40,311 nt of DNA from Porticoccaceae bacterium (GTDB taxonomy: Bacteria; Pseudomonadota; Gammaproteobacteria; Pseudomonadales; Porticoccaceae). How positions within the stretch are numbered: position 1 is the first letter of the stretch; every line of letters begins with the position of its first letter. The notes beneath the pieces were generated by a model that had not been told where the DNA came from, searched no databases, and saw only the letters and a program-made list of their open reading frames with translations. Shown piece by piece: positions 18,432 to 29,237 of the stretch. The position numbers were made by a program, and so were the translations under genes. The DNA lies in contig JAGPUQ010000006.1 of assembly GCA_018069525.1 (NCBI GenBank), positions 1 to 40,311 of the forward strand, in the 5' to 3' direction.

Positions 18432-21134
18432 ATGGCTTTGCGCGACGCTCAGGCGAAAACTATTTATTTAAAAGATTATCAGCCACCTGAATTTTTGATC
18501 GATCAAAGCGATTTGATTATTCAGTTATACGAAGACCTAAGCTACGTTAAAGCCACGCTAAAAATACGGGCTAATCCCAACGAGCTTGCTGCAAAAACCA
18601 ATCTTCTGGTGCTGCAAGGCGAGGGCTTAGAGCTTATTGATCTCTCCGTGGATGGTCGAGTATTAACGGCGGATCAATATGCCTGCGCCAATGGTGAATT
18701 ATCGATTCCCAATGTGCCAGATAGCTTCGAATTGTGTTCTACCGTTGCCATCAAACCCCAGGAAAACACTTCGCTGGAAGGTTTGTATAAATCCCGCACC
18801 ATGTATTGCACCCAGTGCGAGGCCGAAGGTTTTCGGAAAATAACCTACTACCTCGATCGCCCCGATGTGATGTCTGAATTTAACACCACCATTGAAGCAG
18901 ATAAATCACGCTATCCGGTATTGTTATCTAACGGTAATCGACTTGCTCAGGGTGAGTTGCCTGACAATCGTCATTGGGTACGCTGGCACGACCCCTTTAA
19001 AAAACCGGCTTACCTGTTTGCCATGGTCGCCGGTGATTTGGCTTGTATCGAAGATAGCTTTACCACCATGAGTGGTCGTCAGGTCGATATTAAAATTTAT
19101 GTCGAAGACAAAGACGTCGATAAATGCGATCACGCGATGGATTCACTGAAGCGCGCGATGACTTGGGATGAGCAGGTCTATGGCCGCGAATACGACCTCG
19201 ATATTTTTATGATTGTCGCGGTTGATGATTTCAATATGGGTGCGATGGAAAATAAAGGCCTTAATATTTTCAATACTTCCTGCGTGCTGGCAAAGCCGGA
19301 AACCACTACGGATGCGGGTTTTCAGCGTGTTGAAGCAGTAGTCGCTCACGAGTATTTCCACAATTGGTCTGGTAACCGGGTGACTTGCCGGGACTGGTTT
19401 CAGTTGAGTTTAAAAGAGGGCTTCACGGTATTTCGCGATGCTGAATTCTCCGCTGATATGGGTTCGAGAGTCATCAAACGAGTTGAGGATGTTAACTTTT
19501 TACGTTCCTTACAATTCGCCGAAGACGGTGGGCCTACGGCTCACCCGGTGCAGCCGGCCTCGTTTATGGAAATTTCGAATTTCTATACCCTGACGATTTA
19601 CGAAAAGGGAGCGGAAATTGTTCGTATGATTCACACCTTGCTGGGCCCAGAATTGTTCCGCAAAGGCAGTGATCTGTATTTCGACCGTCACGATGGCCAG
19701 GCCGTCACGATTGAAGACTTTGTTGCCGCCATGGCTGAAGTGAGTAGCCGAGATTTTGATCAATTTATGAACTGGTACCGACAGGCGGGCACCCCTCGGC
19801 TTGCGGTTAGCGGGCACTACGACGCCACTGCAAAAACTTACCGCCTCGACTTTAAGCAAAGTTGTCCGCCAACTCCGGAAGGTGCGAATAAAAAACCTTT
19901 CCATATTCCCCTTAAGCTGGGTTTGGTGGGTGCCGCAGGGGACTTGCCATTACATGTTGCGGGGCAGGCCAGCGAGCAAGCGGGGCAAACGGACCAGGCG
20001 AACCAAACTGAGATAGTGCTTGAGATCACCGAAGCTGAGCAAAGCGTTACCTTTGAAAACCTGCAGGAACACCCCATTCCCTCGTTGCTGCGGGGGTTTT
20101 CAGCGCCGATAAAACTGGAGTTTGATAGCACATCCGAGCAGTTGATTGAATTGATGCGTAAAGACAGCGATGGTTTTAATCGCTGGAGCGCGTGTAACCA
20201 ATTGGCGCTGTCTGTGTTGCAGGGCTTGATTAAGGAACAGGTAGAGAGTCAGGTAGCGGGGCGAGCTTTGCAGCTCGATTCTCAATTGATTGCGGCCTAC
20301 GACGAGCTATTAGCTAACCCAGGTCTGGATAAAGCCATGTTAGCTCATATGTTGACGCTACCCAGTGAATCTTATTTGAGCGAGTCCTCAGAAGTAATTT
20401 ATGTGGAAGCCATTCACGGCGCGCGACAGTTTGTGCGACAAACCTTAGCCGTCGAACTCGGTGCCAGGTTAACGACGGTTTACCAAAGCAATAAAGCCAT
20501 CGAGACCTACTCTGCCGATGCCGCGCAAATCGCCCGACGCAGTCTTAAAAATACTGCCCTGGCGTATCTGCTGCAACTGGACAAGGCGGAGTATATTGAG
20601 CTGGCCTGGCAGCAGTTTCAGCAGGCAGACAATATGACCGACACCAACGCGGCACTGATGGCCTTACTTAACAACCCGGCGGCACTGGCCCAGGGCTATG
20701 CCAAACGCGCGCTAGAGAGCTATTACACGCGCTGGCAGGGGGAAACTCTGGTGGTTAATCAGTGGTTTCAAATGCAAGCCTGGTGTGGCTTGCCTGGCGG
20801 TCTCGAGCGCGTCGAGGGTTTAATGGCTCACTCGGCCTTTGATATAAAAAATCCGAATAAAGTGCGCTCGGTCATTGGTGCTTTTTGTGCCGGAAACCCG
20901 ATTAATTTTCATCGCGAAGATGGCGCGGGTTATGACTTTTTAGTTAAGCAATTAGCGGTGCTGGACGAATTAAATCCGCAGATCGCCTCGCGTTTATTAA
21001 CGCCTTTGACCAAGTGGAAGCAATATCCCGAGTCAAAAGGGCAGGCAATGGCCAAGGCGTTGGAGAGGGTGCTCGCCAGACCGGATCTGTCTAAAGATAG
21101 CTATGAGATTGCCAGTAAAGCTTTGAAAGTTTAG
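18432..21134 (+). CDS. pepN: Aminopeptidase N (M1 family)
   Basis: The 900-residue zinc aminopeptidase removes N-terminal residues from peptides in the cytosol. The exopeptidase motif GAMENKGLN precedes the zinc site HEYFHNW (His306, Glu307, His310), and the third zinc ligand is expected in the following LKEGFTVFRD. The C-terminal half is the helical M1 domain. Length is slightly above the 870 residues of the E. coli enzyme, with an extra Gln/Ala-rich stretch near 520 (GQASEQAGQTDQANQTE). The frame extends to a TTG at 18420, but GGAG at 18422-18425 fits the ATG at 18432. It ends just before a strong shared terminator. Confidence 0.96.
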   Translation: MALRDAQAKTIYLKDYQPPEFLIDQSDLIIQLYEDLSYVKATLKIRANPNELAAKTNLLVLQGEGLELIDLSVDGRVLTADQYACANGELSIPNVPDSFELCSTVAIKPQENTSLEGLYKSRTMYCTQCEAEGFRKITYYLDRPDVMSEFNTTIEADKSRYPVLLSNGNRLAQGELPDNRHWVRWHDPFKKPAYLFAMVAGDLACIEDSFTTMSGRQVDIKIYVEDKDVDKCDHAMDSLKRAMTWDEQVYGREYDLDIFMIVAVDDFNMGAMENKGLNIFNTSCVLAKPETTTDAGFQRVEAVVAHEYFHNWSGNRVTCRDWFQLSLKEGFTVFRDAEFSADMGSRVIKRVEDVNFLRSLQFAEDGGPTAHPVQPASFMEISNFYTLTIYEKGAEIVRMIHTLLGPELFRKGSDLYFDRHDGQAVTIEDFVAAMAEVSSRDFDQFMNWYRQAGTPRLAVSGHYDATAKTYRLDFKQSCPPTPEGANKKPFHIPLKLGLVGAAGDLPLHVAGQASEQAGQTDQANQTEIVLEITEAEQSVTFENLQEHPIPSLLRGFSAPIKLEFDSTSEQLIELMRKDSDGFNRWSACNQLALSVLQGLIKEQVESQVAGRALQLDSQLIAAYDELLANPGLDKAMLAHMLTLPSESYLSESSEVIYVEAIHGARQFVRQTLAVELGARLTTVYQSNKAIETYSADAAQIARRSLKNTALAYLLQLDKAEYIELAWQQFQQADNMTDTNAALMALLNNPAALAQGYAKRALESYYTRWQGETLVVNQWFQMQAWCGLPGGLERVEGLMAHSAFDIKNPNKVRSVIGAFCAGNPINFHREDGAGYDFLVKQLAVLDELNPQIASRLLTPLTKWKQYPESKGQAMAKALERVLARPDLSKDSYEIASKALKV

Positions 21135-21164
21135 TTTACTGAGCAAACGCCTTAGATAAAAAAA

Positions 21165-21195
21165 CCCCCGATGGCAGAACCATCGGGGGTTTTTT
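21165..21195. terminator. Bidirectional intrinsic terminator between pepN and the EF-G gene
   Basis: A perfect 10-bp stem (CCCCCGATGG at 21165-21174, CCATCGGGGG at 21180-21189) with a five-base loop is followed by six T on the plus strand. It is preceded by a run of A, which gives T on the minus strand. It can stop transcription from both convergent genes. Confidence 0.95.
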
Positions 21196-21220
21196 GTTAG
21201 CTCGACTAAAAATAAGCTAA

Positions 21221-23308
<2,088 letters not shown>

Positions 23309-23541
23309 TGCGTTGCTCGATTTGAAGGGTCAAAAATTGCGCGACATTATAGCTAATTCAGGGATGAATTGTAGCGCTATTTTGACCGAGGCAAAGCCCG
23401 GGTATGGCCAAAGCCCCGGCCAGACCTGTCCCCGGTGTAGCTGAGGGTCGAAATGGCTTAGAGGAGCGCAGGAATTGATAAGGATCAACACCCACGATTG
23501 GCAAGGGCAGTAATCTGGCTGAGCATAACCGGGAGACAAAC

Positions 23542-23997
23542 GTGCGCTATAAAACCATTAGAGATGTTGTCGAATTTTCACAGCAATTACATACCAAACT
23601 TGGGCATCAGTATGCGGAGCTGGAGCAACTAGCGACATCGGAGCGCGCCCGCCTGATGCTGGATTACCTGCAACGTCACGAGCGTCATTTAACCGAGACC
23701 CTGGCTCAGTATGAGGCGGGCGCGGCGAAAGGCATTATGGAAACCTGGATGCAGTACGTTCCAGAGTGTCACGTCAACGAATTACTTGAAAAGGTGCGTG
23801 ACGTTAGTTTGAACGATGTCGAAGATATTGTTGCCACGGCATTGGAGGTCGACGACTGCCTGATAAAAATCTACGAAGATATGGCGGGCAACAATGATCT
23901 GGATGAATTAAAAATCGTTGCACAAAACTTGATGCAATTAGAAAGCAACGAAATGCATCAGATTGCCCGTAGCGCCTTGCGTTTAAACGATTTGTAA
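23542..23997 (+). CDS. Small helical protein, possibly ferritin-like, function unknown
   Basis: The 151-residue product is almost entirely helical by composition and has no signal peptide. It has acidic/His pairs on likely helices (YAELEQ, ERARLMLDYLQRHERHL, EVDDCLIKIYED, ESNEMHQIARSAL), which suggests a four-helix bundle like the ferritin or rubrerythrin superfamily. The exact EXXH metal motifs are not met, so diiron binding is doubtful. The start is GTG at 23542, with GGGAGA upstream. It stands alone, divergent from the EF-G gene and convergent with the kinase pair. Confidence 0.6.
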   Translation: MRYKTIRDVVEFSQQLHTKLGHQYAELEQLATSERARLMLDYLQRHERHLTETLAQYEAGAAKGIMETWMQYVPECHVNELLEKVRDVSLNDVEDIVATALEVDDCLIKIYEDMAGNNDLDELKIVAQNLMQLESNEMHQIARSALRLNDL

Positions 23998-24041
23998 GTT
24001 TGGCTATTTGCGGTCGCCCAATAACGGCAAAATCGGGACTG

Positions 24042-25253
24042 CTAGGTTTGCTCTAACATTCGATTCAGTTCGGAGATACAGATATAGCCGATGCCGGAAG
24101 CGAAATTCATCATCGCATCCAGATGGGTTTTCTTACTATAAACCACGCGTAAACTGGTGGCTGCGGTGAAAACTGCCATTTTGTAATAGGAAAATAGCTG
24201 ATAATAAAACAATCGCTTGCGGTCGACGGGAAAGCCGGAGGCCGCTTCGTACCGTTCTAAAAATTCTTCTATCGGCAGCAAGCTACCGGCTAATGGATTG
24301 CCTTGTTCATCGGGGCCTCCAAAAATTGACAACGAAGCCCAGGCCACGTCGTCGTGATAATCGCCCAGGTAGGCCAGCTCCCAATCAAAAATCGCGTTAA
24401 TGTTTAGATTGTTGTCGTACATAAAATTGCCGCTGCGATAGTCGCCGTGAATAATCACCGGGTTTTCAACCACTGGCATATTCTCGCGCAGCCAGACTGC
24501 CGCCTGTTCCATAATGGGGTGGGCATGAGTGGTATCCTCCTGCCAGGCCCGCTCTAATTGATTCAGGGCCCACTCATTGGCTTGAGTGGAATTTGATTGG
24601 GGTACATCGAAGGCACTTAAGTCTTTCTCGCGCCAGTTGACTCGATGGATTTTTGCCAGTATCTCGACAAACTGACCTTTGAGATTTTCTCGAAGATACG
24701 GCTCAAAATACATGCCGATGCCACTCATTTTGTCCTCTTTGCTTTCGGGTCGAACAGTACCTTCAAGAAAGCCGGCAACTATGGCAGGTTGTCCCAGATA
24801 TTCACCTTCTAGATCTAGCCAAAAGACTTCCGGGACGGGAACCTCGCCCTGCATGGCCCGCAGCATTTGCCATTCTCGCAGTCGATGGGTCTCGACAACC
24901 GACTCCGTTGGATCCATACGCAGCATTAAACGCTGGGTGGTCGGTGCATCACTGTTGTAGGACTTTCGAATCAAGTCAAAGGTGAATTGCTCCTTCGAAG
25001 CGCCACCCGAAAGACGCTGTAAGTTTTCAATAAACAGCTCACTTTGTCCGGTTTGTACTTTTATAAATTGAGTCAAAGTTTCATGTAAATTCTCGAAATT
25101 CATCGAGTGTTCGACTTTTACATGACGATTGCGCAGCTTGCGGATAAATATTTCATTAATAGCGCTCTCAACGGGGAAACGCTGTTGCAGACTCAGCATC
25201 CACTTCTCGGATGGCTGTGCACGTTGGGCTAGTGTTTTGGTGTAGTGGCTCAT
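24042..25253 (-). CDS. APH-fold phosphotransferase, copy 2 of an adjacent pair
   Basis: The 403-residue kinase-like protein has RLSGGASKEQFTF and LMLRMDP in the N-lobe, the catalytic loop HGDYRSGN (His269, Asp271, Asn276) and the metal-binding FDWE (Asp290). It belongs to the broad aminoglycoside-phosphotransferase/choline-kinase-like group used on small molecules or acyl-CoAs, not clearly to antibiotic kinases. It begins seven bases after the stop of its paralog, which has the same length, so the two form one operon. The C-terminus NRMLEQT is identical in both. An extra N-terminal segment of about 75 residues precedes the kinase core. Substrate unknown. Confidence 0.87.
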   Translation of the reverse strand: MSHYTKTLAQRAQPSEKWMLSLQQRFPVESAINEIFIRKLRNRHVKVEHSMNFENLHETLTQFIKVQTGQSELFIENLQRLSGGASKEQFTFDLIRKSYNSDAPTTQRLMLRMDPTESVVETHRLREWQMLRAMQGEVPVPEVFWLDLEGEYLGQPAIVAGFLEGTVRPESKEDKMSGIGMYFEPYLRENLKGQFVEILAKIHRVNWREKDLSAFDVPQSNSTQANEWALNQLERAWQEDTTHAHPIMEQAAVWLRENMPVVENPVIIHGDYRSGNFMYDNNLNINAIFDWELAYLGDYHDDVAWASLSIFGGPDEQGNPLAGSLLPIEEFLERYEAASGFPVDRKRLFYYQLFSYYKMAVFTAATSLRVVYSKKTHLDAMMNFASGIGYICISELNRMLEQT

Positions 25254-25260
25254 AGACTAG

Positions 25261-26472
25261 TCAGGTTTGTTCCAACATCCGGTTTAACTCAGAAATGCCG
25301 ACATAACCTAGCCCGGAGGCCAGGTTCATCATCGCATCCAAATGAGTTTTCTTACCGTAAGCCACTCGCACACTGGTAGCCGCTGCAATTACCGATATTT
25401 TGTAGTACGAAAATAGATGGAAATAAAATAAACGTTTTCTGTCAACCTTAAAGCCGGAAAGCTGTTCGTAGCTGTCCAGAAATTCGTCAACCGGCATCAT
25501 ACTGCTGGCCAGGCCGTTGCCGTGTTCGTCTACCCCACCAAATAGAGTTAAGGTCGCCCAGGCGAGGTCGTCGTGATAATCACCCAGATAGGCCAGCTCC
25601 CAGTCAAAGATGGCATTAATCTGTGAGTTATCGTCATACATAAAGTTGCCGCTACGGTAATCACCGTGGACGATGACCGGGTTATCCACCACAGGCATAT
25701 TTTCCCGTAGCCAGACGGCGGCTTGCTCCATAATGGGGTGAGCGTGGATGGCGTCCTCTTCCCAGGCACGCTGCCAGAGGTTAAGAGCCCATTGGTTGGC
25801 CTGAGTGGAGTTTGATTCCGGTACATCAAAGGCACTTAAGTCTTTCTTTTTCCAATCCAGGTGATGGATTTTCGCCAGTATCTCGACGAACTGGCCTTTC
25901 AATACGTCCCTGAGTTCTGGTGGAAAGTACATGCCGATGCCACTCATTTTGTCCTCTTTACTTTCGGGACGAACCGTACCTTCGAGAAATTCAGCAATCA
26001 TGGCCGGGTGGCCAAGGTGTTTACCCTCGGCGTCGAGCCACAGAACTTTGGGTACAGGAACAAGGCCGTGCATGGCTCGCAAGGTTTGCCATTCCCGTAC
26101 GCGATGGGTTTCTACAATAGATTCCGTAGGATCCATACGCAGCATTACACATTGTTTCTGGGGTGTCTTTTCGCCTTCAGGCCGCCAGGTTAAATCAAAG
26201 GTAAATTGCTCTTTGGAAGCGCCGCCAGATAAGCGGTGTACGTTTTCTACAAGTATGTCGTCTTGCTGGGTTTCATGTTTTATAAAAGCTGACAATGAAT
26301 CAGGGAGCTTGCCAAAATCCATGGAATGTTCGGCGGATTTATTACGATTATGCAATTTCCGCGTGAACACTTCGTCAATGGCATTTTCTACTGGAAAGCG
26401 TTTACGGATCGCTTGAATCCAGGCTTCGTCCGGGTTGGCTCGCTGGGCCAGGGTATTGGTGTAATGCTTCAT
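25261..26472 (-). CDS. APH-fold phosphotransferase, copy 1 of an adjacent pair
   Basis: The 403-residue paralog of the downstream gene shares exact length, the same N-lobe, the catalytic HGDYRSGN and metal FDWE motifs, and several long identical blocks (EFLEGTVRPESKEDKMSGIG apart from its first residue, AAVWLRENMPVV). By eye, identity is about two thirds to three quarters. The N-terminal 80 residues and the surface region near 95-110 differ most. Both keep all catalytic residues, so neither looks dead. It follows a helical protein and a beta-rich protein on the same strand, likely in one transcript. Confidence 0.87.
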   Translation of the reverse strand: MKHYTNTLAQRANPDEAWIQAIRKRFPVENAIDEVFTRKLHNRNKSAEHSMDFGKLPDSLSAFIKHETQQDDILVENVHRLSGGASKEQFTFDLTWRPEGEKTPQKQCVMLRMDPTESIVETHRVREWQTLRAMHGLVPVPKVLWLDAEGKHLGHPAMIAEFLEGTVRPESKEDKMSGIGMYFPPELRDVLKGQFVEILAKIHHLDWKKKDLSAFDVPESNSTQANQWALNLWQRAWEEDAIHAHPIMEQAAVWLRENMPVVDNPVIVHGDYRSGNFMYDDNSQINAIFDWELAYLGDYHDDLAWATLTLFGGVDEHGNGLASSMMPVDEFLDSYEQLSGFKVDRKRLFYFHLFSYYKISVIAAATSVRVAYGKKTHLDAMMNLASGLGYVGISELNRMLEQT

Positions 26473-26520
26473 AGCGCTTCTCTATTTTTTTTTGAGAGAG
26501 TCCAGGTTTTACAAGTTTTA

Positions 26521-27081
26521 TTAAGGTAACGCCAGCTTGCCGTCTCGATAGAGTAGTTCGTCAATATCGGGTAGTTGATCGGCTTCGCTGTCAAAGCCCA
26601 GGCCCTTCACCCAGGCGCGCTCCCGCAACTCTATATCTTTAAAAAAGGGTTTTATCAAAGTCTCAAATTGATCGCGGAGCGCTTTCGGCATTTCTGGTTG
26701 CTCTTGAATGATGTCACACAAGCTTTCCTTCATAACTTCGTTAGAGGCTCGAATAAAAGGATAGGCACGCAAAGCGGTATTCTCGTCGCTTGGGTCGTGC
26801 TTAAAATGCTGTTTGAGCGATTCAGCAGTGGTGTTCAATTTTTGAGAACTGGAGGAATCGTTTTCGATAAGCGTAATAACGCTTGCTAGCAATTGCTTGT
26901 ACAACTGATTTTCCAGTAATTCGTAGTGAAAAACCTTGTCGTGAATAGTTTCTAGATAACCCAGGGTCGCCGCTACAATACCGGCTTGTTCTTGCGCAAA
27001 ACGGTCCGTGAGGTTGGGTATCACTACCTGCTCCACGGTTTTTTTCATACCAGAGAGAAATTGCGATATTTCTGGTCCCAT
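26521..27081 (-). CDS. Helical protein of unknown function beside the kinase pair
   Basis: I do not recognise a family. The 186-residue protein is soluble, predicted mostly helical, with no signal peptide or cysteine pattern suggestive of metal binding. The N-terminal part (MGPEISQFLSGMKKTVEQVV ... GIVAATLGYLETI) could be a helical bundle. A Ser-rich linker (SSSSQ) lies near residue 80. It is 48 bases upstream of the first kinase gene and 63 downstream of the beta-rich protein gene on the same strand, so it is probably part of the same operon and may partner the kinases. Confidence 0.65.
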   Translation of the reverse strand: MGPEISQFLSGMKKTVEQVVIPNLTDRFAQEQAGIVAATLGYLETIHDKVFHYELLENQLYKQLLASVITLIENDSSSSQKLNTTAESLKQHFKHDPSDENTALRAYPFIRASNEVMKESLCDIIQEQPEMPKALRDQFETLIKPFFKDIELRERAWVKGLGFDSEADQLPDIDELLYRDGKLALP

Positions 27082-27144
27082 ATTATTTGTCCTGCCCTAT
27101 TTGTTAGTTTTATGTTTGCAGAGGGATAATGCTATCGAGTTATT

Positions 27145-28104
27145 TTATTTAGGCAATTTTTGATTAATATCCTCTTTGCAAAGATCCTGAACTTCGCCAT
27201 AACCTGTTACGCCATTTAAGTCCCAGCGACAGAAAGAATGAGAGAGGTACATTTGTGGCCAGGCTAACCAGGGATTGGAGGTCAAGGGGGTACCGGTAAA
27301 ACGATGCACTTTACCGCGTACATCTTCGACCTCTAACTCAAAGGCTTTATGTAGGAATCCGTCGCGCTGAATTTTTCCACTACCGGCTTTAAGTCCGTAG
27401 ACGGAATTACCTTCACGCACATAGCCATGAACTATGGACGGATATTGATCGAGTTTATTTGGGTCGACTAGATAGATACAGTGAATACTGGTGTCGTTGT
27501 CAAAGTTGGCATTCAACCAGCAAAAGTTTTTCAGCTGTCGTTCGCCACGTAAACCCCAACTATGGTCCATGCTGGAAACACAATCGATAGCATATTTTTT
27601 ACCGTAAATTTCCAGCTCACCCTGTACTCGACCCGATTGATCCCAGTGGCCTGCATAAGCGTGATTACTCACTGTGTCGCCGCTAATGTTAGCTGCTGCC
27701 AGCGGATCCATATCCGGATCGTGAATATCGTAGGGCTCCATCAAACCAGTGTAGTTGACGTCAAAGCTTACTTTTTGGCCGCCATCGTAACGAAGATGAT
27801 AATCCATCACCGGTTTGGTGCACTTAATTGCTAAACCGTTATCGAGCTGGTAGTCGTCCAGGTTGCCCTTGGGCATCGGCAGGTGCATGTAACAATCTGA
27901 AAACAAAATTTCGTGGGGCTTATCGCCAATGCCATCGACGATAGTGATACTCGACAGCACCGCACCCAGCGTTGGTTTGGTCTGCACATAAGCCTGGACG
28001 TGGATATTTTCTTCAGGCACGTAAAAGCCAAAGTAATTGGTTTCTGCCCAGGTCGTATCGTCTGAAGTGGGCGGATGAAAATACATATCTTGTTCGGTAA
28101 TCAT
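27145..28104 (-). CDS. Beta-rich protein with DHSWG motif (CrtC/AttH-like, cf. DUF7064/7065)
   Basis: The frame is open to 28260, but the ATG at 28102-28104 is preferred. It has a strong AGGAGA site at 28112-28117, and the upstream 52 residues are unlike a real N-terminus. That gives 319 residues. The protein is rich in beta-prone and aromatic residues and holds MDHSWGLRGE (Asp180-His181-Ser182), reminiscent of the hydroxyneurosporene-synthase/AttH lipocalin-like group. I recall similar proteins labelled DUF7064/DUF7065, unverified. It is a distant paralog of the protein encoded at 29238-30152. Function unknown; lipid or isoprenoid-like binding is a guess. Confidence 0.72.
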   Translation of the reverse strand: MITEQDMYFHPPTSDDTTWAETNYFGFYVPEENIHVQAYVQTKPTLGAVLSSITIVDGIGDKPHEILFSDCYMHLPMPKGNLDDYQLDNGLAIKCTKPVMDYHLRYDGGQKVSFDVNYTGLMEPYDIHDPDMDPLAAANISGDTVSNHAYAGHWDQSGRVQGELEIYGKKYAIDCVSSMDHSWGLRGERQLKNFCWLNANFDNDTSIHCIYLVDPNKLDQYPSIVHGYVREGNSVYGLKAGSGKIQRDGFLHKAFELEVEDVRGKVHRFTGTPLTSNPWLAWPQMYLSHSFCRWDLNGVTGYGEVQDLCKEDINQKLPK

Positions 28105-28405
28105 ATCGGCTTCTCCTAGTTTATTTTTTGCTTTAACACTAACTTGTAACACGGACTTGCATAATGGTTTGCACAGATCGGCTAAACAGCCATCACGATG
28201 AAAAATAGATTCCGGCAGCATATTGCCATAATTTAAACTAAAATATGCGAAGAGCACCACTCAGGTCAAGAAAATTATGAAAAAGACCGGGGACAGCTCG
28301 GCCCGGATACGATCTGAAACAACAAAATAGGTCGGCCTGAGCGACAAGCAAGAATTTAACTTATCATTTGATCGAGAATAATCGATTGGGAAAGGGGGGT
28401 ATAAA
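28105..28405. other. Divergent intergenic region between the minus-strand operon and the phosphatase gene
   Basis: This stretch of about 300 bases is AT-rich in parts and contains no convincing gene. It must hold the promoters for the minus-strand operon (27145 to 24042) and for the phosphatase gene. I see the minus-strand Shine-Dalgarno at 28112-28117 and a run of G at 28394-28399 before the phosphatase GTG, but no clear -35/-10 pair. Confidence 0.5.
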
Positions 28406-29173
28406 GTGACACGTTTTTTTTCACTGGGCAAAACCATGAACTTTCGGCACATGGGCGATTATGGGGCCGCAGATCAACGGGTGACTCGAGGCGATAGGCT
28501 GTTTCGCTCGGGGTTTCTCGAAATTGTGGATGCGGCAGGCCGTGAAGTTATCAGTGACAAGGGCATTCAGACCATCTACGACTTCCGAAGCCCTGTTGAG
28601 CGAGAAAAAAATATCCTAAGCGTGGACAAGCATATTGAAGTCGTAGAGCTGGGCATGTTGGTCGCCAGCGTGGAGAATCTCTGGGATATGCTACTGGAAA
28701 AAGGTTTAAATCCAGATGGTGCCGCAAAGATTATGGCCGAGCGCTATCGCGAATTAACCGTGGAGGAGGTGCCTGGTTACCGAGCTATGTTTCAACACAT
28801 GCTCAATAAAGAGGAGGGCGGCGCATTAGTAATGTGTTCCTTTGGCAAGGATCGCGCCGGCATTGCTTCGGCCTTGCTGCTGGGCTCTCTCGGTGTGTCG
28901 GAACAGGAAATTCAGCAGGACTATTTACTGTCATCCAATGCTTATGCCGACAAGGAAGCCGCTATTAGTAAATTTGAGTCCTTCTTCAATAATCAAGGTA
29001 TACCCGTAGATCGAAAGATAGTCTTGCCCATTCTCGATGCGCGCACGCAATATCTCGATGTGGCCTGGGATGTGATGCGCAATGCGTCTGGTAGTCTGGA
29101 CAACTTTATGACCCAGGAGCTAGGCTTAAATAACGAGGCCCGGCGTTACCTGCAACAGCGCTTTACGGCATAA
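28406..29173 (+). CDS. Tyrosine-type protein/lipid phosphatase (CX5R family)
   Basis: The 255-residue cytosolic protein has the catalytic P-loop CSFGKDR (Cys144 to Arg150) followed by AGIASALLLGSLGVSEQEI. Earlier segments are FRSGFLEIVD and YDFRSPVEREK, typical of the bacterial dual-specificity/MptpB-like Y_phosphatase3 group. The residue before Cys is Met, where His is usual (HCxxGKDRTG), and Thr/Ser after Arg is replaced by Ala, so its chemistry may be slow or specialised. The GTG start at 28406 follows GGGGGG by six bases; an in-frame ATG lies at 28436. It points away from the kinase operon. Substrate could be phosphotyrosine, phosphoinositide or a small phosphate ester. Confidence 0.82.
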   Translation: MTRFFSLGKTMNFRHMGDYGAADQRVTRGDRLFRSGFLEIVDAAGREVISDKGIQTIYDFRSPVEREKNILSVDKHIEVVELGMLVASVENLWDMLLEKGLNPDGAAKIMAERYRELTVEEVPGYRAMFQHMLNKEEGGALVMCSFGKDRAGIASALLLGSLGVSEQEIQQDYLLSSNAYADKEAAISKFESFFNNQGIPVDRKIVLPILDARTQYLDVAWDVMRNASGSLDNFMTQELGLNNEARRYLQQRFTA

Positions 29174-29237
29174 GGGACCAATGAGAATATTTGACAATAA
29201 CCATGACATAAACCCATAGCAACAAGAGGATTACATC

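Noticed and set aside
24042..26472. The kinase pair as aminoglycoside-resistance genes
   Set aside because: The motifs are shared by the whole APH superfamily; length, tandem context and neighbours fit metabolic kinases, and nothing indicates antibiotic substrates.
28105..28260. N-terminal extension of the beta-rich protein up to 28260
   Set aside because: A strong AGGAGA fits the ATG at 28104 and the extra 52 residues do not resemble the paralog.
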